From Lachnospiraceae bacterium UBA3762 (lineage in GTDB: Bacteria > Bacillota > Clostridia > Lachnospirales > Lachnospiraceae), in contig DFGA01000011.1 in assembly GCA_002371615.1 (NCBI GenBank), forward strand, positions 25,946 through 89,945: a DNA stretch of 64,000 nt, written 5' to 3'. The notes under the pieces were generated by a model. The model was not told the origin of the DNA, made no database searches, and saw nothing but the letters and a program-made list of their open reading frames with translations. Of the stretch, positions 52,242-62,031 are shown piece by piece. How positions within the stretch are numbered: position 1 is the stretch's first letter; every line of letters starts with the position of its first letter. Both the position numbers and the translations under genes were made by a program.

Positions 52242-53401
52242 CGGATAATAAGGCTGTATTTACATTATATGAAGACAAATATGTGCTCATTCATATTGAA
52301 AACGATCAAATGAAGCACATATATGTGTATAACAGTTCCGACGAAATTGAACCGGGAACTGTAATAAACTGCAGGATAGACCGCGGGATCGATAATATAG
52401 ATTCCTGTTTTGTCCAATACGGACCCAAATCCACAGGGTTTTTGAATAAAAAGTACAAAAACGGAACAGTTATTCCGCTTGTTTACAAAAAAGAAGCCAT
52501 AAACAACAAAAAACCGATGTTTTCCGATTCGATCACACTTGAAGGCGAATATGTTGTTGTTACAGACAAACGGTCATATGTCAAAGTATCGTCTAAAATA
52601 CCCGAGCCGGCCAAAAAGGATATAGCCGGCAGTTTTTATGATCTTTGTGCCAATAATAATGCCGGAGTTATCGTAAGGACAAGAACATACACGGAAGAAG
52701 ACGGAATAACAAAAGCGATAGAAGAGTTTAATAATGCCGTAAATATGATCGGAAGAATAATTGAAAGCTCGCAGCATCTTCCTCAATACTCGGTATTATA
52801 CAGACCTGTACCGGCATTTGTTTCCGATATACTGTATCTGTCCCAAAGAGGTCTTAAGGAAGTAATTACAGATATTCCGCAGATCATGGATCAATTAAAT
52901 GAAGACCATGACACTTTAACCGGACGGGTCAACTTATCCGACCGGGTCGAACTGAGATTTTACGATGATAAACTCGTGAGTCTTGGTAAATTGTATTCTA
53001 TTGATGCTAAAATATCATCATGTCTGGCCCGTAAAGTTTATTTAAAAAGCGGTGCTTACATTACTATAGATACAACGGAAGCTTTTACGGCCATCGATGT
53101 TAATACGGCTTCAAGTGACAGATCGGCCACAAGGGATGAGACTTTTCTTGCGGTAAACCTTGAGGCTTGCAGCGAGATCGCAAAACAGCTTGTTCTTCGC
53201 AATATCGGTGGTATGGTAATAATTGATTTTATAAATATGGAATCAGAGGAAGATTACAATATACTTACCGAGCATATTAAAAATGCAATAAAATTTGACA
53301 GAATCAAATGCAGATTCGTCGATTTTACGGGTCTTAAACTGTGTGAGCTTACAAGAAGCAGACAAGGAAAATCATTATATCAGAATTTGCGGGGAAGATG
53401 A
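52238..53401 (+). CDS. rng: Ribonuclease E/G family protein
   Basis: About 387 residues, shorter than RNase G (about 490). It has an S1-like RNA-binding part (about 30-110) and the catalytic DNase I-like domain, with metal-binding Asp287 in IDVNTA and Asp330 in VIIDFINM, 43 residues apart as in RNase E. The C-terminal DFTGLKLCELTRSRQGKSL matches the LGLVExTRKR block, and the protein ends there, without the zinc-link and dimer domain. I chose ATG 52238, which overlaps the DUF2344 stop; ATG 52226 is possible. Confidence 0.85.
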   Translation: MTDNKAVFTLYEDKYVLIHIENDQMKHIYVYNSSDEIEPGTVINCRIDRGIDNIDSCFVQYGPKSTGFLNKKYKNGTVIPLVYKKEAINNKKPMFSDSITLEGEYVVVTDKRSYVKVSSKIPEPAKKDIAGSFYDLCANNNAGVIVRTRTYTEEDGITKAIEEFNNAVNMIGRIIESSQHLPQYSVLYRPVPAFVSDILYLSQRGLKEVITDIPQIMDQLNEDHDTLTGRVNLSDRVELRFYDDKLVSLGKLYSIDAKISSCLARKVYLKSGAYITIDTTEAFTAIDVNTASSDRSATRDETFLAVNLEACSEIAKQLVLRNIGGMVIIDFINMESEEDYNILTEHIKNAIKFDRIKCRFVDFTGLKLCELTRSRQGKSLYQNLRGR

Positions 53402-56046
53402 TGGAAGAAAAACTATCTCCAATGATGCAAAACTATATGGAAACTAAGGAAGCATACAAAGACTGCATCCTTTTTTACCGTCTCGGGGATTTCTATGAGA
53501 TGTTCTTTGATGATGCCCTAACCGCATCAAAAGAACTGGAATTGACACTTACAGGCAAAAACTGCGGTCTCAAAGAGCGTGCTCCGATGTGCGGGGTTCC
53601 TTTTCATGCTGCTCAGATATACATTAATAAACTTGTTAAAAAAGGATATAAAGTAGCGGTTTGTGAACAGGTTGAAGACCCCAAAGAAGCAAAAGGTCTT
53701 GTAAAAAGAGAAGTTACAAGAATCGCGACTCCGGGTACCAACATAGACATGGAGACCTTAAACGAGGAATCCAATAACTATATAATGTGTATATATTATT
53801 CCGAAGATGTATTCGGGATTGCCGTATCCGATATAACAACAGGTATATTTCTGACTACGCAGGTTACAGATGAACGAAAGCTTATTGATGAGATCTATAA
53901 GTTTTCACCGTCCGAGATCATTTGTAATGAAGCTTTCACAGTTTCAGGTTTTGATTTTGACGATCTTAAAAATCATATCAATGCGGTTGTATTTTCTCTT
54001 GAACCATGGTATTTCGATGATGAGATGTGCGAGGAGGCAATTAAGAGACAGTTCAAAGTTGCCGACATAACGGGACTGGGGCTTGAGAAAAAATCAAGTT
54101 ATACCGTTGCATCGGCAGCGCTTTTGTTGTATTTGTCCGAATCACAAAAAAGCAGTATCGCCCAGATAAGAAATATAAGCATATACAATGTTTCCGACTA
54201 TATGATTCTTGATTCGGCTACAAGAAGGAATCTTGAACTGACGGAGACAATGCTGGATAAGACAAAGAAAGGGTCGCTCCTGTATGTCCTTGACAAGACA
54301 AAAACAGCAATGGGTGCCCGGATGATAAGGTCGTATCTGGAACAGCCCCTTACTGATAAGGCACAGATCAGGAACAGACTTGATGCCGTTGAAGCCTTCA
54401 AGGATGACCTTATATTACGCGAAGAGATAAGGGAGTATCTGAATCCGGTTTATGATCTTGAGCGTCTTATGGGAAAGATAAATTATCATTCCGCCAATCC
54501 CAGGGATCTGATCGCTTTTGCCAACTCAATAAGAATGCTGCCTCCAATAAAAGCGCTATTGGCGGATTCAAAAGTGGCGGCAGTACGAAATCTGTGCGAT
54601 GGTCTTGATACTTTGGAAGATCTGTGCCAATTAATCGACAACGCCATAAGTGAAGATGCGCCGATTACAATAAAAGAAGGCGGAATAATCAAATCCGGTT
54701 ATTCCGAAAAAATCGACTCCTTGAGAAATGCCAAGACCGAAGGGAAGAAATGGCTGGCACAGCTGGAAGCCGAAGACAAAGAACGAACGGGGATCAAGAA
54801 TCTCAGGATCAAATACAATCGTGTTTTCGGGTACTATTTTGAAGTGACAAATTCATTTCTTGAACTTGTTCCGGATGATTATATCAGAAAACAGACACTG
54901 GCAAATGCAGAAAGATACACTACAGAGCGGTTAAAAGAACTGGAAGATACGATTTTAAACGCCGAGGATAAGCTGTTCTCGCTTGAATATGATATGTTTG
55001 TGGATATAAGGAACAGGCTGTCGGGCGAAGTGGACAGGATACTCAAAAGCGCGAAGATCATAGCAGTAGCGGATGCATATGCATCTCTCGGATATGTCGC
55101 TTCCGCCAATAATTATGTCAGACCTTCAATTAACGAAAAGGGAATAATTGATATCAAAGACGGAAGACATCCTGTTGTGGAACTTTTGACAAAAGATGAA
55201 ATGTTTGTGGCAAACGACACATATCTGGACAACTCATCCAATCGTATAAGTGTGATAACAGGCCCCAATATGGCCGGAAAATCAACGTATATGAGGCAGG
55301 TGGCCCTGATCGTTCTTATGGCTCAGATAGGATCGTTTGTGCCGGCTTCAAAGGCAAATATCGGAATCGTTGACAGGATTTTTACAAGAGTCGGTGCCAG
55401 CGATGATCTTGCAAGCGGAAGATCCACATTCATGGTTGAGATGACAGAGGTTGCTAATATTCTCAGAAACGCCACCCCCAAGAGCCTTCTCATACTTGAT
55501 GAGATAGGAAGAGGTACTTCTACTTTTGACGGACTGTCCATAGCATGGGCGGTAATCGAGTATATAAGCAATACAAAGCTTCTTGGAGCCAAGACGCTTT
55601 TTGCCACGCATTATCATGAACTGACCGAACTTGAAGGCAAGATACCTTCCGTCAACAACTATTGCATAGCCGTTAAAGAACAGAAAGGCAACATAGTATT
55701 TTTAAGAAAGATAGTTAAGGGCGGCGCTGACAGGAGTTACGGTATAGCCGTAGCCAAGCTCGCAGGGCTTCCCGACAGTGTGATAAGCCGAGCCAATGAA
55801 CTTGTGGCACAGTTGTCGGAAAACGATATTTCGGCAAGCGTACGCTCGATAGCATCTGTTTCCGACAAAAAACAGATACTTAAAAAGAGCGATGATGTTG
55901 ACAGAGGTCAGATGTCATTATTTGATACTATAAGTGATGAAGAGATAATATCTGAACTTATGGATCTTGACTGTAATAACATGACACCCATGGAAGCTTT
56001 GAATGCACTCGGGATGCTGCAAAGCAAGTTAAAGAACAGATGGTAA
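53398..56046 (+). CDS. mutS: DNA mismatch repair protein MutS
   Basis: 882 residues. The mismatch-reading Phe-x-Glu motif is Phe32-Glu34 in GDFYEMF. Connector, lever and clamp domains follow, then the ATPase with Walker A GPNMAGKST (622-630), DEIGRGTSTFDG and FATHYHEL. The C-terminal tail (about 800-882) carries the usual tetramerisation segment. It overlaps the rng stop by 4 bases; a second ATG follows immediately at 53401. mutL comes 3 bases after the stop, so the pair is co-expressed. Confidence 0.98.
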   Translation: MMEEKLSPMMQNYMETKEAYKDCILFYRLGDFYEMFFDDALTASKELELTLTGKNCGLKERAPMCGVPFHAAQIYINKLVKKGYKVAVCEQVEDPKEAKGLVKREVTRIATPGTNIDMETLNEESNNYIMCIYYSEDVFGIAVSDITTGIFLTTQVTDERKLIDEIYKFSPSEIICNEAFTVSGFDFDDLKNHINAVVFSLEPWYFDDEMCEEAIKRQFKVADITGLGLEKKSSYTVASAALLLYLSESQKSSIAQIRNISIYNVSDYMILDSATRRNLELTETMLDKTKKGSLLYVLDKTKTAMGARMIRSYLEQPLTDKAQIRNRLDAVEAFKDDLILREEIREYLNPVYDLERLMGKINYHSANPRDLIAFANSIRMLPPIKALLADSKVAAVRNLCDGLDTLEDLCQLIDNAISEDAPITIKEGGIIKSGYSEKIDSLRNAKTEGKKWLAQLEAEDKERTGIKNLRIKYNRVFGYYFEVTNSFLELVPDDYIRKQTLANAERYTTERLKELEDTILNAEDKLFSLEYDMFVDIRNRLSGEVDRILKSAKIIAVADAYASLGYVASANNYVRPSINEKGIIDIKDGRHPVVELLTKDEMFVANDTYLDNSSNRISVITGPNMAGKSTYMRQVALIVLMAQIGSFVPASKANIGIVDRIFTRVGASDDLASGRSTFMVEMTEVANILRNATPKSLLILDEIGRGTSTFDGLSIAWAVIEYISNTKLLGAKTLFATHYHELTELEGKIPSVNNYCIAVKEQKGNIVFLRKIVKGGADRSYGIAVAKLAGLPDSVISRANELVAQLSENDISASVRSIASVSDKKQILKKSDDVDRGQMSLFDTISDEEIISELMDLDCNNMTPMEALNALGMLQSKLKNRW

Positions 56047-56049
56047 GAT

Positions 56050-57870
56050 ATGGCACAAATAAATATTCTTGATGAATCTACAATTAATAAGATCGCGGCC
56101 GGAGAGGTTGTGGAAAGACCGGTTTCCGTTGTAAAAGAGCTTGTCGAGAATGCAATTGACTCGGGAGCTGAGAATATCAGTATCGAAATAAAAGGCGGAG
56201 GGATCGACTATATACGTGTTACCGATAACGGATCGGGTATAGAACACGACAGCATTCCCAGGGCCTTTTTACGTCATGCAACAAGTAAGATTAAATCCAT
56301 TGAAGATCTTATGAATGTGTATTCACTGGGGTTTCGCGGGGAAGCGCTTTCTTCCATTGCTGCCGTAAGTGAAGTTGAACTGATGACCAAAACAGCCGAT
56401 TCATTGCTCGGTTACAGATATTGTATAAGGGGCGGAAGAGAGATGTCTTTTGATGAAGCGGGTGTGGCAGACGGAACAACCGTTATTGTAAGAAATCTGT
56501 TCTTTAACACTCCGGCAAGACGAAAGTTTCTAAAAAGCGCCGTAACGGAAGGATCTTATATTACCGAACTTGTTGAAAGGCTGATACTGTCACATCCCGA
56601 AATTTCTTTTAAGTATACGGTAAACGGATCACTAAAGCTTTCAAGTAACGGGCTGAATGATATCATTTCCGATGTTTACAGTGTATTTGGACGTGAAACA
56701 ATGAATCTTCTTGTTGATGTTTCTTATACATCCGAGAATTGCAGCATATCCGGCTATATCGGAAAGCCCGAGACAGCCAGGGGCAACAGGAACTATGAAC
56801 TCTTTTTTGTCAACAAAAGACTTGTAAAGAGTAAAGTATTGTCTTCAGCCGTAGAAGAGGCATACAAACCATTTCTGATGCTGCACAAATTTCCGTTTGT
56901 GATACTTTATATCGATATTCCCTCGGAACTGCTTGATGTAAATGTACATCCGTCCAAAACGGAAATACGTTTTATGGAAGAGAGGCAGATATATACTGCC
57001 ATATTTGATACTGTCACCGAAGGAGTTACGCGCCGTGAACTTATTCCAAGTGCAGTGCTTCCCCCGAATAATTCCGGCGGAATATCCCAAAAGCCGGAGA
57101 TTAATATACAGCCGGAAGAGCCTGAATTACCTTCATCAATAGTCGAAGAGTCCAGGATCCCGGAACCGTTTGAAACCAAAAGTATTGACAGCTTCAGGCA
57201 AAAGACATTAAAAGATTACGAAGAACATAAGCAGGAATTAAAACCTGTGCAGGAAACGCTGTTTTCCGAAGGATTTCTTGCCGAGGAAAACAAGCCTAAA
57301 CACAAAATAATCGGACAGGTCTTCGGAACATACTGGATCATAGAATTTGAGGATAAAATGTATATAATCGACCAGCATGCTGCTCATGAAAAGGTTCTTT
57401 ACGAGAGATTCAGCAAGCAGATCGAATCCGGAGAAGTAGTATCACAGATGATCAGTCCGCCTTATATTGTTACGCTTACGGCATCGGAAGAAAACATATT
57501 AAAGGAAAATATCGGTATATTTGAAGAACTTGGCTTTAGAGTCGAACACTTCGGAGGGCATGAATATGCTCTTACTTCGGTTCCGGCCGAATTATTCAGG
57601 CTGTCCGAGCAGGATTATTTCCTCAGTGTTATTGATGATCTTTCCGAGAATCTGCGCACCCGTGAACCCAAGCAGGTCAAAGACCGTATAGCTACAATGG
57701 CCTGTAAGGCTGCAATAAAAGGTAATACGAATATAAGCTATGCCGAAGCCGATGCTCTTATTTCCGAACTGTTATCGCTTGATAATCCGTATAACTGCCC
57801 TCACGGAAGACCTACCATCATTTCATTTACCAATTCGGATCTTGATAAAATGTTTAAGAGGATAGTCTGA
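56050..57870 (+). CDS. mutL: DNA mismatch repair protein MutL (endonuclease type)
   Basis: 606 residues. The N-terminal GHKL ATPase shows IAAGEVVERPVSVVKELVENAIDSGA, DNGSGI and GFRGEALSSIAAV. A variable proline-rich linker (about 340-410) leads to the C-terminal dimerisation domain. This carries the endonuclease motif DQHAAHEKVLYE (441-452), plus ACKAA and CPHGRP blocks that complete the metal site. It therefore nicks DNA itself, as expected in a bacterium that lacks MutH. miaA follows one base later. Confidence 0.97.
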   Translation: MAQINILDESTINKIAAGEVVERPVSVVKELVENAIDSGAENISIEIKGGGIDYIRVTDNGSGIEHDSIPRAFLRHATSKIKSIEDLMNVYSLGFRGEALSSIAAVSEVELMTKTADSLLGYRYCIRGGREMSFDEAGVADGTTVIVRNLFFNTPARRKFLKSAVTEGSYITELVERLILSHPEISFKYTVNGSLKLSSNGLNDIISDVYSVFGRETMNLLVDVSYTSENCSISGYIGKPETARGNRNYELFFVNKRLVKSKVLSSAVEEAYKPFLMLHKFPFVILYIDIPSELLDVNVHPSKTEIRFMEERQIYTAIFDTVTEGVTRRELIPSAVLPPNNSGGISQKPEINIQPEEPELPSSIVEESRIPEPFETKSIDSFRQKTLKDYEEHKQELKPVQETLFSEGFLAEENKPKHKIIGQVFGTYWIIEFEDKMYIIDQHAAHEKVLYERFSKQIESGEVVSQMISPPYIVTLTASEENILKENIGIFEELGFRVEHFGGHEYALTSVPAELFRLSEQDYFLSVIDDLSENLRTREPKQVKDRIATMACKAAIKGNTNISYAEADALISELLSLDNPYNCPHGRPTIISFTNSDLDKMFKRIV

Positions 57871-57871
57871 T

Positions 57872-58807
57872 ATGGATCCGCTTATAATTCTCTCAGGTCC
57901 CACAGCGGTCGGTAAAACTTCACTTTCCATAGAACTTGCAAAAAAGATAGGCGGTAGTATAATCTCTGCTGACTCAATGCAGGTATATAAAGGGATGGAT
58001 ATCGGAACCGCCAAAATAACCGAAGATGAACGGCAGGGCATTCCGCATTACCTGATCGATATTGTTGAACCGTCGAATGATTTTAACATAGTATCTTTCA
58101 AAGAACTTGCCTCAGCTTCAATTGAAGAGATAAGAAATCTCGGAAGAATTCCGATCATTGTAGGCGGAACCGGGTTTTATATTCAAAGTGTTTTGTATGA
58201 TATTGATTTTACAACACATGATGACGATGAGGCATACAGGCATAAACTAACGGAACTGATCAATGAACAGGGAGCGGAGTATGTCCATAAAATGCTTGAA
58301 GAATCGGATCCTGTAGCGGCAAAGAATATACACTTTAACGATCATAAAAGAATGATCAGGGCACTTGAGTATCATAGACAGACCGGACTTCGAATATCGG
58401 ATCACAACAGGGACGAGCACCAGAAACGCCCGATCTATGATTTTTGCTATTTCGTGCTTACGGATGACAGGCAGAAAATATACGAACGTATTAACAAAAG
58501 AGTGGATGAAATGATTGAAGCGGGACTTGTTGAAGAGGTAAAAACCCTTTTGGCCGGTAAAGCTTCGCCCGCAAACGTTTCCATGCAGGGTATAGGATAC
58601 AAAGAGATCATTTCATATCTTGAAGGAAAAATCACACTTGAAGAAGCGACAGATCTGATCAAAAAAAATTCGAGACATTTTGCCAAAAGGCAGCTTACAT
58701 GGTTTAAGCGGGAGAGGGATGTTATTTTCATTGATAAAAGATACGATACGGATCCGCTTGATACAATAATATCAACAATCAAAAAGGCAGGGATCATAAA
58801 TGAATGA
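57872..58807 (+). CDS. miaA: tRNA dimethylallyltransferase
   Basis: 311 residues. It adds dimethylallyl to A37 of tRNAs reading UNN codons. The P-loop GPTAVGKTS is at 9-17; SADSMQVYKGMDIGTAK, PHYLIDIVEP, GGTGFYIQ and MQGIGYKE are the family blocks. The mutS-mutL-miaA order is common in Firmicutes. It overlaps the following PLP enzyme gene by 8 bases. Confidence 0.98.
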   Translation: MDPLIILSGPTAVGKTSLSIELAKKIGGSIISADSMQVYKGMDIGTAKITEDERQGIPHYLIDIVEPSNDFNIVSFKELASASIEEIRNLGRIPIIVGGTGFYIQSVLYDIDFTTHDDDEAYRHKLTELINEQGAEYVHKMLEESDPVAAKNIHFNDHKRMIRALEYHRQTGLRISDHNRDEHQKRPIYDFCYFVLTDDRQKIYERINKRVDEMIEAGLVEEVKTLLAGKASPANVSMQGIGYKEIISYLEGKITLEEATDLIKKNSRHFAKRQLTWFKRERDVIFIDKRYDTDPLDTIISTIKKAGIINE

Positions 58808-60092
58808 AGATATGTATGAAATATATCAAAAATGCGGGATTTCAAAGGATGTATATGAATTCGGCGAGAATATCCTTGATAAATTAAAAGACCGGTTTGA
58901 CAGTTACGATAAAACCGCAGAGTATAACCAGCTGAAAGTCCTTAATGCAATGCAGAAATGCAAGGTTTCGGAAAGCTGTTTTATGCCTTCAAGCGGTTAC
59001 GGATATAATGACCTCGGAAGGGATACTCTTGAAAGGGTCTATGCAACTGTTTTCGGAACAGAAGATGCTCTTGTAAGACCTCAGATCACCTGCGGCACAC
59101 ATGCGCTGTCAACAGCACTTTCATCACAGCTGCGCCCGGGAGATGAAATGCTCTCGATCTCCGGTAAACCTTACGATACGCTTGAAGAGGTGATCGGAAT
59201 ACGGGACAGCATAGGGTCTCTCAAAGAATACGGAATTACCTATTCCCAGGTAGATCTTCTTGAAGACGGATCTTTTGATTACAACAAGATCAAAGGGGCA
59301 ATCAAAGAAAATACCAGACTTGTTGCGATCCAGCGCTCCAAAGGATATCAGACACGTCCGACTCTTTCGGTGGATGCGATTAAGGAAGCAATACGATTTG
59401 TCAAAAATATCAACAGTGACATTATCGTAATGGTGGACAACTGCTACGGTGAGTTTGTTGAAAAAAAAGAACCTTCCGATTACGGTGCCGATATGGTAGT
59501 AGGCTCCCTTATCAAAAATCCCGGCGGAGGACTGGCCCCCATAGGCGGATATATATGCGGGACTGCCGATTGTATACAAAAGGCGGCATACCGGCTGACT
59601 TCCCCCGGACTTGGCAAGGAAGTCGGAGCCACGCTTGATATTAACAGGACTCTTTTCCAGGGACTGTTTCTTGCGCCGGCAGTAACATGCGCCGCTCTTA
59701 AAGGTGCTACTTTTGCCGCCAATATATACGAAAAACTGGGATTTGAAGTCATACCTGACGGATCGGAGGAGCGGCATGACATTATTCAGGCCGTTACGTT
59801 AAGATCGCCTGAGGCTGTAAAAGCTTTTTGCAACGGCATACAATCCGCCGCCCCTGTTGATTCTTATCTTACCGCAGAACCATGGGATATGCCGGGATAT
59901 GACTGTGATGTTATTATGGCTGCCGGTGCTTTTATATCCGGAAGTTCAATTGAGTTATCGGCCGATGCTCCTATGAAACCCCCATATGCCGTTTATTTTC
60001 AGGGAGGGCTGACATGGCACCATGCTAAAGTCGGGATTCTGAAATCACTTCAGGCACTGGTGGACGAAAAAATTGTTGATATATACATCTAG
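58800..60092 (+). CDS. PLP-dependent methionine gamma-lyase-like protein (YnbB family)
   Basis: 430 residues of the family called aluminium resistance or YnbB, related to Cys/Met-metabolism PLP enzymes. It has SGYGYNDLGRDTLERVYA at the N-terminus, ITCGTHALSTAL for cofactor phosphate binding, VDNCYGEF with the pyridine-binding aspartate, and the probable PLP lysine in GSLIKNPGGGLAPIGGYI. The physiological substrate is unsettled. In Bacillus ynbB also lies near miaA; the hfq that often separates them is absent here. The stop lies within an inverted repeat across the next promoter. Confidence 0.88.
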   Translation: MNEDMYEIYQKCGISKDVYEFGENILDKLKDRFDSYDKTAEYNQLKVLNAMQKCKVSESCFMPSSGYGYNDLGRDTLERVYATVFGTEDALVRPQITCGTHALSTALSSQLRPGDEMLSISGKPYDTLEEVIGIRDSIGSLKEYGITYSQVDLLEDGSFDYNKIKGAIKENTRLVAIQRSKGYQTRPTLSVDAIKEAIRFVKNINSDIIVMVDNCYGEFVEKKEPSDYGADMVVGSLIKNPGGGLAPIGGYICGTADCIQKAAYRLTSPGLGKEVGATLDINRTLFQGLFLAPAVTCAALKGATFAANIYEKLGFEVIPDGSEERHDIIQAVTLRSPEAVKAFCNGIQSAAPVDSYLTAEPWDMPGYDCDVIMAAGAFISGSSIELSADAPMKPPYAVYFQGGLTWHHAKVGILKSLQALVDEKIVDIYI

Positions 60093-60110
60093 CGACTGTT
60101 GTGGTAAAAT
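60082..60110 (+). promoter_or_regulatory. Promoter of the mreBCD-PBP2 operon
   Basis: TATACA (60082-60087), 17-base spacer ending TGG (extended -10), TAAAAT (60105-60110). Confidence 0.65.
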
Positions 60111-60119
60111 ATGCTAGAT
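60087..60119 (+). repeat. Inverted repeat across the mreB promoter
   Basis: Perfect 7-bp arms ATCTAGC (60087-60093) and GCTAGAT (60113-60119), 19 bases apart, enclosing the -10 element and the predicted start region. It is not followed by a T-tract. It could be an operator or a chance palindrome. Confidence 0.45.
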
Positions 60120-60146
60120 ATTGTATGAGCTTTTGAGGATTATACT

Positions 60147-61157
60147 TTGGCTGTAAATGCATTCGGTATAGATTTAGGTACCTATAATATAAAAATATAT
60201 AACGGTTTTACTGACAGGATCGTGTCACATAAGAACATGATTGCGATTCAGAACAGACACAATCTTTTTGCATACGGAGATGATGCTTTTACGATGTATG
60301 AGAAATCTCCGGATAATATTAAAGTTACATTTCCGCTGACTTACGGCGTTATTGCCGACATCAACCATATGCAGATACTGATCCGTAATTTCATCAATGA
60401 TGAAATGGACGGAAATATCAGAAGCGCCGATTATTACATTTCCGTTCCGACGGATATTACGGAAGTTGAAAAACGTGCATTCGTCGATCTGGTCAAAGAA
60501 TCCAACATAAGAGCCAGGAATATCTATATTGTGGAAAAGGCAATTGCCGACGGTATCGGGATGGATGTGGAAATGCATCGTTCCCAGGGCTTTCTTGTTG
60601 TTAATGTCGGATATGAGACAACGGAGATCTCAATACTCAGCCTTGGCGGAATAGTACTGTCAAAGCTTATCAAAACCGGCGGTAAAAAATTTGACGAATC
60701 CATAAGGAACATGATACGTAAGGAATACAATCTGCTTATCGGAGCCAAGTCCGCTGAACAGACAAAGATAGAGCTTCCCATGCTTGAGAAGGAACAGCGT
60801 GATGCCGTTGTATACGGAAGGGATATCGTAACCGGTCTTCCGGTTGAACGTACGATCCCGACAATGCTTATAGAGCGTGCAATGCACGAAAACTTTGAAA
60901 ACATAATCGATAATGTAAGACTTATCCTTGAGAGGACACCTCCGGAACTCGGAGCGGATATTTATAAAAAAGGTATTTTCCTGACGGGAGGAAGTGCCGG
61001 AATCGGTGATCTTCACAGCCTTATTTCCAAAAGTACGGGACTTAATGTTTTGTTCTCGCCGTACAAAGAAGGAAGTGTGGCTTTCGGCCTGTCCCAGATA
61101 ATCAAAAACGAAAAACTTCATTCTGTTGTATATACGATGCAGGATTTTTCCGGGTGA
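60147..61157 (+). CDS. MreB-like actin homologue, divergent
   Basis: 336 residues, about the length of MreB. The phosphate-1 loop GIDLGTYNIKIY (7-18) and adenosine motif LTGGSAGIGDL are recognisable. The phosphate-2 loop, normally DIGGGTTE, reads NVGYETTE (153-160), so the conserved aspartate is lost. It is first in an mreB-mreC-mreD-PBP2 operon, so a role in guiding lateral wall synthesis is likely, perhaps as a filament with altered ATP turnover. Translation starts at TTG 60147, 8 bases after GAGG (60135-60138). Confidence 0.88.
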   Translation: MAVNAFGIDLGTYNIKIYNGFTDRIVSHKNMIAIQNRHNLFAYGDDAFTMYEKSPDNIKVTFPLTYGVIADINHMQILIRNFINDEMDGNIRSADYYISVPTDITEVEKRAFVDLVKESNIRARNIYIVEKAIADGIGMDVEMHRSQGFLVVNVGYETTEISILSLGGIVLSKLIKTGGKKFDESIRNMIRKEYNLLIGAKSAEQTKIELPMLEKEQRDAVVYGRDIVTGLPVERTIPTMLIERAMHENFENIIDNVRLILERTPPELGADIYKKGIFLTGGSAGIGDLHSLISKSTGLNVLFSPYKEGSVAFGLSQIIKNEKLHSVVYTMQDFSG

Positions 61158-61166
61158 TCATTTAAA

Positions 61167-62030
61167 ATGGCTCGTAACAGATCTAAAAGGAATAAAATAT
61201 CGATTCCGGCTAAATATCTATTACTGGCACTGTCTGTTATTTGTGTAATAATGATGGTGCTTTCTTATGCTACGGATTTAATGGACGGACCACCCCAGGC
61301 GGTAGCCGGGTATACCGTTATCCCTTTTCAAAAAGCAATTTCATATGCGGGGAACTGGCTGTTTAACCGCTCCGAATCAATCAAGGAGCTTGAGACGCTG
61401 CGTAACGAGAATGCACAGCTCAAGAAGACCGTCGATGAACTTACGATCAGGATAAATGATCTTACAACCGACAAATATGAACTTGCCGAACTTCGTCAGC
61501 TTATGGCTCTTGATGAAAGATACAGCGAGTATCCTACAGTAGGTGCCCGGGTAATAGGTAAGGATGCCGGCAACTGGTACTCGACTTTTCTTATAGACAA
61601 GGGCAGTAATGACGGTATCAAAGTAAACATGAACGTTATGGCCGGAGCCGGTCTTGTAGGAATCGTCACCTCTGTCGGACCCAATTGGGCTACCGTAAGA
61701 TCGATAATTGATGATGAATCAAACATAAGTGCAATGGTACTTAACACCTCGGATACAATGATCGTATCAGGGGACCTTGAAATGTATTCAAACGGAAGTA
61801 TCAAATTCACCGAATTGCGCGATGAGGACGGGGCTGTTGCTGCCGGGGACCAGATCGTGACCAGCCAGATAAGCAGCAAGTACCTTCCCGGTATTTCCAT
61901 AGGATACATCAAGGAAATAAACAGTGATTCAAACAATCTTACCAAATCAGGATATATTACGCCGGTTGTGGATTTTGAACATCTTGATATTGTTCTTGTG
62001 ATCACCCAGATGAAACAGACGAAGGAATAA
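61167..62030 (+). CDS. mreC: Rod shape-determining protein MreC
   Basis: 287 residues. One membrane helix (about 13-33), a coiled coil (about 68-100) and two beta-barrel domains (about 110-280). The blocks ARVIGKDAGNWYSTFLIDKGSNDGIKVNM and VVAG-like GLVGIVTSVGPNWATVRSIIDD are typical. MreC links MreB to the PBP2/RodA machinery outside the membrane. It lies 9 bases after the mreB-like gene; mreD begins 1 base after its stop. Confidence 0.95.
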   Translation: MARNRSKRNKISIPAKYLLLALSVICVIMMVLSYATDLMDGPPQAVAGYTVIPFQKAISYAGNWLFNRSESIKELETLRNENAQLKKTVDELTIRINDLTTDKYELAELRQLMALDERYSEYPTVGARVIGKDAGNWYSTFLIDKGSNDGIKVNMNVMAGAGLVGIVTSVGPNWATVRSIIDDESNISAMVLNTSDTMIVSGDLEMYSNGSIKFTELRDEDGAVAAGDQIVTSQISSKYLPGISIGYIKEINSDSNNLTKSGYITPVVDFEHLDIVLVITQMKQTKE

Positions 62031-62031
62031 A

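Noticed and set aside
59124..59777. A 217-codon minus-strand frame opposite the YnbB-family gene
   Set aside because: No start signals, no conserved motif, and complete overlap with a clear PLP enzyme gene.
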